Below, piece after piece: positions 18,536-28,287 of a stretch of 64,000 bases of DNA. The position numbers and the translations under genes are program-made. This stretch comes from Lachnospiraceae bacterium (GTDB lineage Bacteria; Bacillota; Clostridia; Lachnospirales; Lachnospiraceae). Below the pieces are notes generated by a model. That model did not search any database and was not told the DNA's origin. It saw nothing but the letters and a program-made list of their open reading frames with translations. The DNA is taken from NCBI GenBank assembly GCA_015057435.1, contig SVEJ01000010.1:1-64000 (forward strand). The letters run 5' to 3'. Position 1 is the stretch's first letter. Every line of letters starts with the position of its first letter.

Positions 18536-18556
18536 GCCGGTTGCATCGCAACCGGC
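18536..18556. terminator. Intrinsic terminator of ilvC, also facing the Cys-rich gene
   Basis: Stem GCCGGTTGC / GCAACCGGC with a three-base loop. On the minus strand it is followed by TTTTTCTTTTTAAG. Confidence 0.9.
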
Positions 18557-18569
18557 CTATACATATCAA

Positions 18570-19628
<1,059 letters not shown>

Positions 19629-20120
19629 TTACTTCAAATCAGCACTACCTCTTGTTAAACCTGTAAGACCTGTTCTTACAATCGACTCAATCTCAAAGCC
19701 ATCTAACAAACCAATAAATGCTTCAATCTTGTTCGCATTACCGGTAAGTTCAATCATCAACGAATTCACAGAAACATCTACAATCTTAGCACGGAACACA
19801 TCTGTAATTGAAATAATCTGTTGTTTCTCTTCACGGTTTGTCTTAACCTTAACCAAAACCAACTCTCTGCATACAGACTCGCCATCCTTCAGTTCTGTAA
19901 CTTCAACAACATCTTCTAACTTATTAATCTGCTTTGCAATCTGAGCAAGAATCAAATCATCCCCACTGACTGCTACTGTCATACGAGAATACTTTGGATT
20001 CTCTGTCACTCCAACAGATAGGCTGTCGATATTGTAACCTCTTCTACTAAACAATCCTGATACACGGCTCAATACACCGGCATTGTTGTCAACCAACAAG
20101 GATAATACCATCTTCTTCAC
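19629..20120 (-). CDS. ilvN: Acetolactate synthase small (regulatory) subunit
   Basis: The 163-residue protein has an N-terminal ACT domain (LSLLVDNNAGVLSRVSGLFSRRGYNIDSL) for valine feedback, and a C-terminal small-subunit domain (ELTGNANKIEAFIGLLDGF). It regulates the IlvB catalytic subunit, which must be encoded elsewhere. The start is probably GTG at 20120 with GAAAGGTGG 9 nt upstream; an ATG three codons later is possible. It has its own promoter inside the end of metH and leads into ilvC. Confidence 0.94.
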   Translation of the reverse strand: MKKMVLSLLVDNNAGVLSRVSGLFSRRGYNIDSLSVGVTENPKYSRMTVAVSGDDLILAQIAKQINKLEDVVEVTELKDGESVCRELVLVKVKTNREEKQQIISITDVFRAKIVDVSVNSLMIELTGNANKIEAFIGLLDGFEIESIVRTGLTGLTRGSADLK

Positions 20121-20170
20121 TTTTATCTTCCACCTTTCAAGTCAAAATGCGAATACACGCAACTATTGAC

Positions 20171-20199
20171 ATTTTAGCAACTTATGTATTCACTGTCAA
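20171..20199 (-). promoter_or_regulatory. Promoter of ilvN-ilvC
   Basis: Minus-strand TTGACA (20199-20194), a 17-nt spacer and TAAAAT (20176-20171). The -35 box overlaps the metH stop codon. The leader is only about 45 nt, so no T-box or peptide attenuator fits here. Confidence 0.65.
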
Positions 20200-22658
20200 G
20201 CACGATTGCTTAATAGTTTTTCCACTACCTTACACGCACTCGCTGCATCTTTCGCATACGCATCAGCACCTATCTCCTTCATAAAACTGTCGGTAATTAC
20301 AGCACCGCCTATCATCACTTTTACATCTAAGTGCTGTTCTTTCACGTAATCCACAAGTTCTTTCATTCGCATCATTGTAGTTGTCATCAACGCAGACAAT
20401 CCGATTACCGAAGCACCTTCTTTGACAGCTGTTTCTACAATCAATTCTTTCGGAACATCCTTGCCAAGATCTATCACTTTATAGCCATAGTTTTTCAACA
20501 TCAGCACAACAAGATTTTTTCCAATATCATGAATATCGCCTTCCACAGTCGCCATTACAATTGTAGGCATTTTACCGCCGCCTTCTTGTCTTGGCAACAA
20601 CGGTTCAATCTTAGAAATCGCAAGCTCCATCGCTTCCGCCGATGCAATCAGCTGTGGAAGAAAGTATTTCTTTTCCTCAAACAACGCACCAACTTCATTA
20701 ATTGCAGGAATCAAATGTTCTTCAAGTGCAGCCTGTGGAGTAACGCCTGTTGCAAGCAATGCTTCCACATCCTCTAACATCGTTCTCTTATTCCCTTTCA
20801 AAACATTTTCATAAAGTTTAGAACGTGTCCTCTCATTTTCTTTTTGCACCGTCTTTTTCATTTCTCCCTTATCAGGATGTTTCGTATTCGATGCACCTTC
20901 ATTACTCAGCGTCACTGACTTCACATTCTCAATATAACGAACATCCGCCTCTTCCTTATTCAACAAAAGATCTGACGCATAAGCTGCATTCATCAACAAC
21001 TCCTGTGATGGATTTGCAATTGCCATTGTAAGTCCTTTCGCAATCGCCATTGTAAGAAATGCCGTGTTCACAAATCCTCTCTCCGGCAGACCAAAAGAAA
21101 TATTGGACAATCCACAAATCGTTGCAAGTTCTAACTCATTCTTGCAATAAGCTATCGTTTCCAACGTTTCAAGTGCAGCTTTCTTATTCGCACCAACCGT
21201 CGTCACAAGACCGTCTACAATGATATCCTCTTTAGAAAAACCAAGTTCTAATGCTTTTTCATAAATTGTATCAATAATACATTTTTTCTCTTCTATATCT
21301 TTCGGAAGTCCCGCATCCGAAAGCGGAAGCAAGATAAACATAGCGCCATATTTTTTTGCAATCGGCAACAATCGTTCAAACTTTTCCTTTTCTAAAGAAA
21401 TCGAGTTTATCAACGCCCTACCCGGATAAATACGAAGTGCATGTTCTATTACATCAACATAAGAAGAATCTATGCAAAGCGGCAAATCAACCACGCCGGT
21501 CACTTCATAGATAACTTTTTGCATCATGGAATCCTCATCAATCCCATTCATCCCGACGTTGATATCGAGAACCGACGCACCCATCGCCGCCTGTTCTTCT
21601 GCCATCTGTATTATAGTTTCAAGATTCCCTTCTCTTAATTGCTCCTGCAACTTTTTCTTGCCGGTCGGATTAATGCGCTCTCCAACCACCAAAAAGTTTC
21701 CGTCTATATCGATAGACAGCACTTGTCGTTCCGATGCCAGTACACGCTGTTTTTCCTCAGACACCACAGGCACCTGTAACAAGCGAACCACTTGCGATAA
21801 TGCCGTAATATGCTCCTTTGTTGTACCACAGCATCCACCTATCATAGAAGCTCCTGCTAACACAAGATTTCTTCCATGCTCTGCAAATTGTTCCGGTGTC
21901 ATAGCGTAAACTGTTTCACCATCTACCAATTCCGGCATACCTGCATTTGGTTTTGCCATAATCGGCACATTCGCATAAGACACCATACGTTCCACCAAGG
22001 GAATCATCTCTTCCGGCCCTGTCGAACAATTCACACCAATAGCATCCGCGCCAAGACTTTGCAATGTGACGACAGCCGCCTCCGGCGTTGTTCCATAAAG
22101 CGTCCTACCATCTTCGTTAAATGTCATGCTAACAATCACCGGTAAATCACACGTTTCCTTTGCCGCAATCAATGCCGCTCTTGCTTCAGGCAGACTCATC
22201 ATAGTTTCCACAACCAACAAATCCACACCCGCTTTTACAAGGCACGCAATTTGTTCTTTATATACATCAATTAATTCCTCTAACGTCATTGTTCCAATCG
22301 GATACAACTGACGTCCTGTCATTGTCAAATTACCTGCAACATATGCACGATATCCGGTCTTTGCCACAGCTTCTTTTGAAAGTTCTACAAGCTTTGTATT
22401 AATTGCCTCTAACGCATTCTCTTTTCCGTATTCAGCAAGTTTAATACGGTTACCGGAAAATGTAGGTGCATATATAATATTACTTCCCGCATTTATATAA
22501 TCCATCTGCAAAGCAATCAATGTTTCCGGATGTTCCAAAATCCATTCTTCCGGACATACACCAATCGGCATACCTGTTTTTTGTAAGTTGGTACCGGTCG
22601 CACCATCCATCACAATTATCTTTTGTTGTATTAATGTTCTAAATTGTTCCTTTGTCAT
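20196..22658 (-). CDS. metH: Cobalamin-dependent methionine synthase, short form without activation domain
   Basis: The 820-residue enzyme methylates homocysteine from methyltetrahydrofolate via B12. Domains in order: homocysteine S-methyltransferase (about 1-290, zinc cysteines in GVNCSTGPEEM and GGCCGTT), pterin-binding TIM barrel (about 315-570, VGERINPTGKKKL), B12 cap (about 600-680), and B12-binding Rossmann domain with the cobalt-ligand motif DIHDIGKN (about 700-820). The C-terminal AdoMet reactivation domain of the E. coli 1227-residue enzyme is absent. That is common in Clostridia, where a separate reactivation protein is expected. ATG at 22658 follows AAAGGAG; a GTG at 22664 is less likely. 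It follows dtd after 12 bases. Confidence 0.93.
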   Translation of the reverse strand: MTKEQFRTLIQQKIIVMDGATGTNLQKTGMPIGVCPEEWILEHPETLIALQMDYINAGSNIIYAPTFSGNRIKLAEYGKENALEAINTKLVELSKEAVAKTGYRAYVAGNLTMTGRQLYPIGTMTLEELIDVYKEQIACLVKAGVDLLVVETMMSLPEARAALIAAKETCDLPVIVSMTFNEDGRTLYGTTPEAAVVTLQSLGADAIGVNCSTGPEEMIPLVERMVSYANVPIMAKPNAGMPELVDGETVYAMTPEQFAEHGRNLVLAGASMIGGCCGTTKEHITALSQVVRLLQVPVVSEEKQRVLASERQVLSIDIDGNFLVVGERINPTGKKKLQEQLREGNLETIIQMAEEQAAMGASVLDINVGMNGIDEDSMMQKVIYEVTGVVDLPLCIDSSYVDVIEHALRIYPGRALINSISLEKEKFERLLPIAKKYGAMFILLPLSDAGLPKDIEEKKCIIDTIYEKALELGFSKEDIIVDGLVTTVGANKKAALETLETIAYCKNELELATICGLSNISFGLPERGFVNTAFLTMAIAKGLTMAIANPSQELLMNAAYASDLLLNKEEADVRYIENVKSVTLSNEGASNTKHPDKGEMKKTVQKENERTRSKLYENVLKGNKRTMLEDVEALLATGVTPQAALEEHLIPAINEVGALFEEKKYFLPQLIASAEAMELAISKIEPLLPRQEGGGKMPTIVMATVEGDIHDIGKNLVVLMLKNYGYKVIDLGKDVPKELIVETAVKEGASVIGLSALMTTTMMRMKELVDYVKEQHLDVKVMIGGAVITDSFMKEIGADAYAKDAASACKVVEKLLSNRA

Positions 22659-22670
22659 ATGCACTCCTTT

Positions 22671-23120
22671 CTAGCAAATTTCATCGCTATCTAATACAAT
22701 TGTAAATGGTCCGTCGTTTTGCAACGCCACCTTCATGTCAGCTCCAAACACACCCGTTTTCACACTTTTGATTTCTTCTTTGCATTTTCTTATAATATAG
22801 TTATACATTTCGTTGGCCATATCCGGCTTCCCCGCTTTAACAAAAGATGGGCGATTCCCTTTTTTACAATCCGCATACAGTGTAAATTGTGAAACTAATA
22901 ACAATTCCCCATCCACATCACGCAAGCTCAAGTTGGTCTTTCCCTGCGCATCTTCAAATATCCTAAGACCTAATAACTTTTTTACCATCTTATCTGCAAT
23001 TTCCGCTGTGTCAGTATCAGCTACCCCTATTAAAACAAGCATCCCTTTCCGGATTTCTCCGGTTACAACGTCATCAATCGTAACGCTTGCATGTCCTACT
23101 CGTTGTATCACAAATCTCAT
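22671..23120 (-). CDS. dtd: D-aminoacyl-tRNA deacylase
   Basis: The 149-residue enzyme removes D-amino acids, and glycine from tRNA-Ala, by hydrolysing mischarged tRNA. Both active-site segments are present: [17 protein letters not shown] (the SQFTL motif) and the GP-cis-Pro-type [13 protein letters not shown] near the C-terminus. The length is typical. It is the first gene of a minus-strand run leading into metH and diverges from the ylmH-like gene. Confidence 0.95.
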   Translation of the reverse strand: MRFVIQRVGHASVTIDDVVTGEIRKGMLVLIGVADTDTAEIADKMVKKLLGLRIFEDAQGKTNLSLRDVDGELLLVSQFTLYADCKKGNRPSFVKAGKPDMANEMYNYIIRKCKEEIKSVKTGVFGADMKVALQNDGPFTIVLDSDEIC

Positions 23121-23223
23121 ATCGGTTACCTCATTTACATAGTTATATTCTGTGTTAGTATACCACAGCTATTGCTTTCATGATATAATAAAATCAATTT
23201 TTATAATATCGAGGTAATATTCC

Positions 23224-23979
23224 ATGACTGAAGAACAAATTCTCATCGGACGCATCTGCGATTTGGCAAAGCGTTCATACACCCAAAATATATATACGTA
23301 CACAAACTTTCTATCCCCTTCCGAATTGACGTCATTAGAGAATGTCCGCAAAGATATTTCTTATATTCATATGGAATCCTTTGGCGGAAATGAACTTTGC
23401 GAACGCCAGATTATTCGCTTTGGTTCATTAGAAGAATTCGGCTACGAAGGGGAGTATCCGATTGCAATCGTGAAAGTTTCTCCTTTGTTGGTAAAATTCA
23501 GTGATGATTTAAATCACAGAGATTTTCTCGGTGCATTGATGAACCTCGGAATTGCGCGCGATACACTCGGCGACATTTTATTAAAAGAAAACACCGCATA
23601 TATATTCTGTCTTTCGCGCATCAGTGATTACATCTGTGAAGAACTCACAAAAGTAAAACATACCAATGTAAAATGCGAAAAAGTCAGCGCGGACATACCC
23701 GCACTGACTCCTACTTTAATCGATATGGAATTCCCTGTTTCATCCTTGCGCTTAGATAACGTAATTGCCGCTGCCTTAAAATGCTCAAGAAAAGAAGCAC
23801 TTTCTTTTTTTGAAGAGAAAAAGGTAACATTAAATGGTCACACTACCGGAAGAAACAGCATACTTCTAAAAGACGGTGACATTTTCTCCGTCCGCGGTCA
23901 CGGTAAATACATCTTCGATCATACCGGCGGAAACACCCGCAAAGGCAAGATCTATGTCTACATCAAAAAATATGTGTAA
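23224..23979 (+). CDS. YlmH-like S4-domain RNA-binding protein
   Basis: The 251-residue protein has a YlmH-type N-terminal domain (PSELTSLENV, FGGNELCERQIIRFG, ALMNLGIARDTLGDILL) and a C-terminal S4 RNA-binding domain (about 178-240, SSLRLDNVIAAALKCSRKEA through VTLNGHTTGRNSILLKDGD). In Firmicutes YlmH acts in ribosome-associated quality control and is usually in the division cluster near sepF. Here it stands apart. Its stop is directly adjacent to that of pncC on the other strand. Confidence 0.88.
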   Translation: MTEEQILIGRICDLAKRSYTQNIYTYTNFLSPSELTSLENVRKDISYIHMESFGGNELCERQIIRFGSLEEFGYEGEYPIAIVKVSPLLVKFSDDLNHRDFLGALMNLGIARDTLGDILLKENTAYIFCLSRISDYICEELTKVKHTNVKCEKVSADIPALTPTLIDMEFPVSSLRLDNVIAAALKCSRKEALSFFEEKKVTLNGHTTGRNSILLKDGDIFSVRGHGKYIFDHTGGNTRKGKIYVYIKKYV

Positions 23980-24441
23980 TCAGAGTAATGCTTGCAACGT
24001 TTCGTAAACAAACTCCACACTTTGACTGCGAACATGATTGCGACCAATATCACCAAATTGTTTTGTAAATGTATGAACTTTGTCATCCACAAAAAAGCCA
24101 AAACACACCATGCCCACCGGTTTTTCATCTGAACCACCAAGCGGTCCGGCTATGCCGGTAATACCAACTCCAACTTGTGAGCCCGCTTCTTTCGCAACCC
24201 CAAAAGCCATCTGCGCAGCCACTTGCTCACTCACAACGCCAAATTGTTCTATCATCTGACTTTCTACAGAAAGGTATTGCATCTTCGCCTCATTGGCATA
24301 TGTCACAAAACTCACATCCAATACTTTTGATGCATCAGGCACACTCACAAGCGCCGCGCACGCCATACCTCCTGTACAGGATTCCGCAAACGAAATACGA
24401 TATCCTTTCTCAATCAACTTTTGAACAACCGTTTCATACAT
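23980..24441 (-). CDS. pncC: Nicotinamide-nucleotide amidase (CinA C-terminal domain protein)
   Basis: The 153-residue protein is the stand-alone CinA C-terminal domain, which deamidates NMN to nicotinate mononucleotide in the pyridine nucleotide cycle. Motifs are SFAESCTGGMACAAL with the catalytic serine, VTYANEAKMQYL, GVVSEQVAAQMA and GITGIAGPLGGSDEKPVGMV. The N-terminal COG1058 domain of full CinA is absent, as in E. coli PncC. Confidence 0.9.
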   Translation of the reverse strand: MYETVVQKLIEKGYRISFAESCTGGMACAALVSVPDASKVLDVSFVTYANEAKMQYLSVESQMIEQFGVVSEQVAAQMAFGVAKEAGSQVGVGITGIAGPLGGSDEKPVGMVCFGFFVDDKVHTFTKQFGDIGRNHVRSQSVEFVYETLQALL

Positions 24442-24462
24442 CGAAAAATCCTCTCTTTTTTC

Positions 24463-25722
24463 TTAATACAAATCTTTCATATCCTTTTTGTACTTTGCAG
24501 TGCCATACCACCATTTACCTTTGTTCCATGTATACTTACCGCTTTTTGACTTCTTCACAGTCGACTTCGTAAGTCCCGTTGAGTGATAAAAATCAGCACC
24601 TCTTAATTTCTTGTTCGCCTTCAAATCAAGACTCTTAATATTATCACAATAATAGAAATAAATATACCGAAGATCCTTGCATTTATTAACCTGTACTTTT
24701 TTCACATCACAGTCATATACATATAACTGCTGCAACTTCTCATATGCATTCGCATTCAAAGACTTGATCTTCAGATTTGACACACTTAAAATTTTGAGAT
24801 TCTCTTTGTTCTTTGGCAATTTCACCGTCTTCGTTTTCTTATTGCCATATACAGATAAATCTACTACATTTTTACAAGTACTCGTATCCATCTTCATTGT
24901 CTTACCATCATGCGCAGCTTCAAGATGTATATACTTTGCATCCGGGGCTTTTAAAGTAAATTGCTTTGCTGTTATTTCTCGAACCCATACATAATCTATA
25001 TTATTCTTAGTTAAATCTACTGTTTTTCCGCTATAGCGAGCCAAACTAAGTGTGCTCAACTTCTTCAAATACTCTATTCCTTTTAAATTGGAAATTGTAG
25101 GTGCTTTGATTAACTTAGATTTACCTTTTTTCTTCTTCGTTTCATCTAATGTAGTAAATGATGTAAGTTCATTAATTTCTTTCGCATCCAACCAGCCATC
25201 TTTGTTCTTGTCAAAGATTAACTTCTCTACTTTGTTAACACCATTGTACTTACTTCCGTTTAATAAAATTTTGTAAATACCCGGAAAGTTCTTTTTGCTA
25301 ATCTTAACAAAAGTCATCTCGCAAACATCACTCCACTCACTATACAAGTCCTCCTTGGTCTCATCTGTGTAATCTACAACCACACGAACTTTTAAGTAGA
25401 AATTACCACCTTGTGATCCAAAAACTGATTTATTCAATTGCAACATTGAATCCTTTACCAAATACGTTTTGGCATCTTTAAAATCCTGATTCGTTGCAAG
25501 TTGCATCTCATAACCAACTTCAACAGCAGGGTCCGCCGTCTGTGTTGCGCCACCCTCCCATGCAATAACAGTATTTCCGTTCGAATCCAATGATGAATTC
25601 GCAAAAATATATGGTGCATGCGCTACCATATTACTGTACTCCGTTGCTTTCGCAGTATTAGATACCATACCAATACCTGCTACAGCAAGCAAACCAAAAA
25701 TCAAACACTTTATTCTTTTCAT
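24463..25722 (-). CDS. Secreted repeat protein with EF-hand/dockerin-like loop and leucine-rich-like repeats
   Basis: About 419 residues. A signal peptide (KRIKCLIFGLLAVAGIGMV then an alanine-rich cleavage region) is followed by a fibronectin-like segment (about 35-150). Then comes one calcium-loop motif DKNKDGWLDAKEI, then irregular leucine-rich-type repeats (LKKLSTLSLARYS, LKILSVSNLKIKSLN, LQQLYVYDCDVKKVQV, LRYIYFYYCDNIKSLDL) of about 22 residues. The C-terminus is Lys/Tyr-rich. It is probably an exported or wall-associated surface protein; its ligand is unknown. ATG at 25722 has GAGAGGAG 8 nt upstream. Confidence 0.75.
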   Translation of the reverse strand: MKRIKCLIFGLLAVAGIGMVSNTAKATEYSNMVAHAPYIFANSSLDSNGNTVIAWEGGATQTADPAVEVGYEMQLATNQDFKDAKTYLVKDSMLQLNKSVFGSQGGNFYLKVRVVVDYTDETKEDLYSEWSDVCEMTFVKISKKNFPGIYKILLNGSKYNGVNKVEKLIFDKNKDGWLDAKEINELTSFTTLDETKKKKGKSKLIKAPTISNLKGIEYLKKLSTLSLARYSGKTVDLTKNNIDYVWVREITAKQFTLKAPDAKYIHLEAAHDGKTMKMDTSTCKNVVDLSVYGNKKTKTVKLPKNKENLKILSVSNLKIKSLNANAYEKLQQLYVYDCDVKKVQVNKCKDLRYIYFYYCDNIKSLDLKANKKLRGADFYHSTGLTKSTVKKSKSGKYTWNKGKWWYGTAKYKKDMKDLY

Positions 25723-25775
25723 CACTTTTGCTCCTCTCTCTTCTACACCAATATGTACTTTTGTTACACATACAA

Positions 25776-25973
25776 TTATTCTTTACGAATATTCATAAAC
25801 CAATACACCGGATATGCCAACACATTCAACATATATAAACCAATTCCCCATGCAAACTTCACGTCAAGATCAAAATCACGAAAAGTACGATCTCTTCTTC
25901 TCTCTTTTACCTCCTTTCCAAAGAATATTGTTTTATTTTCTTTGAGTATAGCAAATTTCATTTTTTCACACAA
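25776..25973 (-). CDS. Small hydrophobic ORF, uncertain
   Basis: A 65-codon frame whose C-terminal half (FAWGIGLYMLNVLAYPVYWF then NIRKE) looks like one or two membrane segments of a real protein. The N-terminal half is doubtful. A perfect GGAAAGGAGGT ribosome site (25909-25919) lies inside the frame with no ATG, GTG or TTG at the right distance, and an extended -10 (TGCTATACT) overlaps its start. It could be a decayed gene, a small membrane protein with an unusual start, or leader sequence of the downstream secreted-protein gene. Confidence 0.3.
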   Translation of the reverse strand: MCEKMKFAILKENKTIFFGKEVKERRRDRTFRDFDLDVKFAWGIGLYMLNVLAYPVYWFMNIRKE

Positions 25974-26138
25974 GCGACATCTTTCTCGCCAAGAAGCTGC
26001 AATTCATTTATATTTCGATTCTGTTAGTTATACTCCTTACAGTATATATTTTTCATTCAAATTCATTTGGTTCATTTTTTTCTAAATTTTTTTCATTTTA
26101 TTTTTTTATAAGATTTTCCTCTTTCAAACACAAAAAAA

Positions 26139-26182
26139 GTTAGACACGTCATGAGCATTTTGCTCAATATGACGTGTCTAAC
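26139..26182 (-). terminator. Intrinsic terminator of the NifU-like/GGGtGRT operon
   Basis: Arms GTTAGACACGTCAT (26139-26152) and ATGACGTGTCTAAC (26169-26182) pair perfectly, with an inner GAGCA/TGCTC helix. On the minus strand the stem is followed by TTTTTTTGTG. Confidence 0.9.
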
Positions 26183-26259
26183 TGTCATTTCATTTATTCC
26201 ATTCGCAACGAGACTTCCTCTCCGCTTCGCTCCGACTCAGTCTCGTGCATTCGCACTAT

Positions 26260-26321
26260 AAATTCATAAGCATTATCGCTTGTTTGCAAGTAAACTTGCA
26301 CAAGCTCCATGCTATGAATTT
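26260..26321. repeat. Nested inverted repeat downstream of the GGGtGRT gene
   Basis: Outer arms 26260-26272 and 26310-26321 (AAATTCATAAGCA against TGCTATGAATTT) enclose inner arms 26278-26290 and 26295-26305 (GCTTGTTTGCAAG against CTTGCACAAGC). It lies between the stop codon and the terminator and may protect the 3' end of the mRNA. Confidence 0.6.
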
Positions 26322-26335
26322 GCATTGCTCACTAT

Positions 26336-27346
26336 CTAGAACTTACCAGCTGTAGCAGCTTCCTCGATCGATACTGCAACTGCAACTGTCATACCAACCA
26401 TTGGGTTGTTACCAGCACCGATAAGACCCATCATTTCTACGTGTGCAGGAACTGATGAAGAACCGGCGAACTGTGCATCTGAGTGCATACGTCCCAATGT
26501 ATCTGTCATACCGTATGAAGCAGGACCTGCAGCCATGTTATCCGGATGAAGTGTACGTCCTGTACCACCACCAGATGCTACTGAGAAGTACTTCTTACCC
26601 TGCTCTAAGCATTCCTTCTTGTAAGTACCGGCTACCGGATGCTGGAAACGAGTTGGGTTTGTTGAGTTACCTGTGATAGAAACGTCAACACCTTCCTTGT
26701 GCATGATTGCAACACCTTCACAAACATCGTTAGCACCGTAGCAGTTAACCTTAGCACGAAGTCCCTCTGAGTAAGACTTACGGAATACTTCCTTTACAGT
26801 GTTTGTATATGGATCATACTCTGTCTCAACAAATGTAAATCCGTTGATACGAGCGATAATCTGAGCAGCATCCTTACCTAAACCGTTAAGGATAACGCGA
26901 AGTGGCTCTTTACGAACCTTGTTAGCCTTCTCTGCGATACCGATAGCACCTTCAGCAGCTGCGAATGACTCATGTCCAGCTAAGAAAGCGAAACACTTTG
27001 TCTCTTCCTCTAACAACATCTTACCTAAGTTACCATGTCCCAAACCAACCTTACGTGTGTCAGCTACAGAACCCGGAATACAGAATGACTGAAGACCCTC
27101 ACCGATTGCTGCAGCAGCATCAGCAGCTTTTCTACAGTTCTTCTTAATTGCAATAGCAGCACCTACTGTGTAAGCCCACTTTGCATTCTCAAAACAGATT
27201 GGCTGAATACCTTCAACCATCTTGTATACGTCAAGACCAGCATCCTTAGTAATCTTCTCAGCTTCCTCGATAGAAGCGATTCCATACTCGTTAAGCTTAG
27301 CGTTAATCTGGTCAATTCTTCTTTCATATGATTCAAATAATGCCAT
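26336..27346 (-). CDS. GGGtGRT protein, function unknown
   Basis: The 336-residue protein carries the family-naming motif GGGTGRT at 259-265. Other conserved-looking stretches are PGSVADTRKVGLGHGNLGKM, LAGHESFAAAEGAIGIAEK, ITGNSTNPTRFQHPVAGTYK and LIGAGNNPMVGMTVAVAVS. Cysteines occur at 51, 71, 89, 118, 202, 209 and 246. It is soluble, with no signal peptide. It follows the NifU-like gene by 13 bases, an arrangement I know to recur in Clostridia and other anaerobes, which suggests a role with Fe-S clusters or a related metal cofactor. The biochemical function is not established. Strongly biased codon use suggests high expression. Confidence 0.88.
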   Translation of the reverse strand: MALFESYERRIDQINAKLNEYGIASIEEAEKITKDAGLDVYKMVEGIQPICFENAKWAYTVGAAIAIKKNCRKAADAAAAIGEGLQSFCIPGSVADTRKVGLGHGNLGKMLLEEETKCFAFLAGHESFAAAEGAIGIAEKANKVRKEPLRVILNGLGKDAAQIIARINGFTFVETEYDPYTNTVKEVFRKSYSEGLRAKVNCYGANDVCEGVAIMHKEGVDVSITGNSTNPTRFQHPVAGTYKKECLEQGKKYFSVASGGGTGRTLHPDNMAAGPASYGMTDTLGRMHSDAQFAGSSSVPAHVEMMGLIGAGNNPMVGMTVAVAVSIEEAATAGKF

Positions 27347-27359
27347 CTTCGTCTACCTC

Positions 27360-28052
27360 CTATTCTGCTCTTGGGTCAATGATCTTAACAGCGTCAGCCA
27401 CACGACCATACTCACCCTTAGCCTTTTCCCAAGCTGTGTTAGGATCGTCACCCTTCTTGATGAAGTCTGTCATCTTACCAAGACTTACGAACTGGTAACC
27501 GATGATTAAATCATCTGCATCAAGAGCGATACCTGTAACATATCCTTCAGCCATCTCAAGGTAACGAGGACCCTTCTTAAGAGTACCATACATTGTACCA
27601 ACCTGTGAACGAAGACCCTTACCTAAGTCCTCAAGACCTGCACCGATTGGAAGTCCATCCTCAGAGAAAGCAGACTGTGTACGTCCGTAAACGATCTGTA
27701 AGAATAACTCTCTCATAGCTGTATTAATAGCATCACAAACTAAGTCTGTGTTAAGTGCTTCCATAACTGTTCTACCAGGAAGAATCTCTGATGCCATAGC
27801 TGCTGAATGTGTCATACCTGAACATCCGATTGTCTCAACTAAAGCTTCCTGAATAATACCTTCCTTAACATTAAGTGTAAGCTTACAAGCACCCTGCTGT
27901 GGTGCACACCAGCCAACACCATGTGTTAAACCTGAAATGTCTTTTACGTCTTTTGCTTTTACCCACTTTGCTTCCTCAGGAATTGGTGCACAACCATGGT
28001 TCACACCCTGAGCTACTGGGCACATGTTTTCTACTTCATGTGAATAAATCAT
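27360..28052 (-). CDS. NifU-like iron-sulfur scaffold family protein paired with GGGtGRT
   Basis: The 230-residue protein has a NifU/IscU-type fold: GVGWCAPQQGACKLTLNV, EALVETIGCSGMTHSAAMAS and SEILPGRTVMEALNTDLVC. Cysteines in WCAPQQGAC and IGCSG sit where scaffold proteins hold cluster ligands. A C-terminal extension (about 150-230) is specific to this subgroup. ATG at 28052 is used because AAAGGAGT lies about 7 nt upstream; the frame extension to 28121 is unlikely. No cysteine desulfurase gene is nearby, so it is not a standard isc/suf locus. Confidence 0.82.
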   Translation of the reverse strand: MIYSHEVENMCPVAQGVNHGCAPIPEEAKWVKAKDVKDISGLTHGVGWCAPQQGACKLTLNVKEGIIQEALVETIGCSGMTHSAAMASEILPGRTVMEALNTDLVCDAINTAMRELFLQIVYGRTQSAFSEDGLPIGAGLEDLGKGLRSQVGTMYGTLKKGPRYLEMAEGYVTGIALDADDLIIGYQFVSLGKMTDFIKKGDDPNTAWEKAKGEYGRVADAVKIIDPRAE

Positions 28053-28287
28053 GTTGAAACTCCTTTCAAAATGTAAATTATTATCGACCTTCGATATATG
28101 ACCAAAGGCCGTATCTGACAAGCATTATCTCATATCTCGACAAAAAAATCTAGTCCTACTTTTTGATATTCCGTTTGTTTTCTGCATTTTCACGTGAATT
28201 TCACCTTGTTTCCATTTGCATTTCATGATTCCAATCTATATTTCGTAATATGGGCAACACAAATTAAAGAGGCAAGAGGGGCGAAAC

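Larger units (their letters stand above)
25974..26335. other. Gene-free interval of 362 bases with stacked hairpins
   Basis: It holds an AT-rich stretch (26040-26130, mostly T on the plus strand), a strong terminator (26139-26182), a small inverted repeat CGAGACT/AGTCTCG (26209-26215 and 26239-26245), and a nested inverted repeat at 26260-26321. No coding frame is convincing. Confidence 0.6.

Noticed and set aside
20121-20195. T-box or peptide attenuator before ilvN
   Set aside because: The leader is too short and has no T-box sequence, terminator or run of Val/Leu/Ile codons.
20196-22658. metH as a truncated pseudogene
   Set aside because: The frame is intact and ends cleanly after the B12 domain. 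Short MetH forms without the activation domain are normal in Clostridia.
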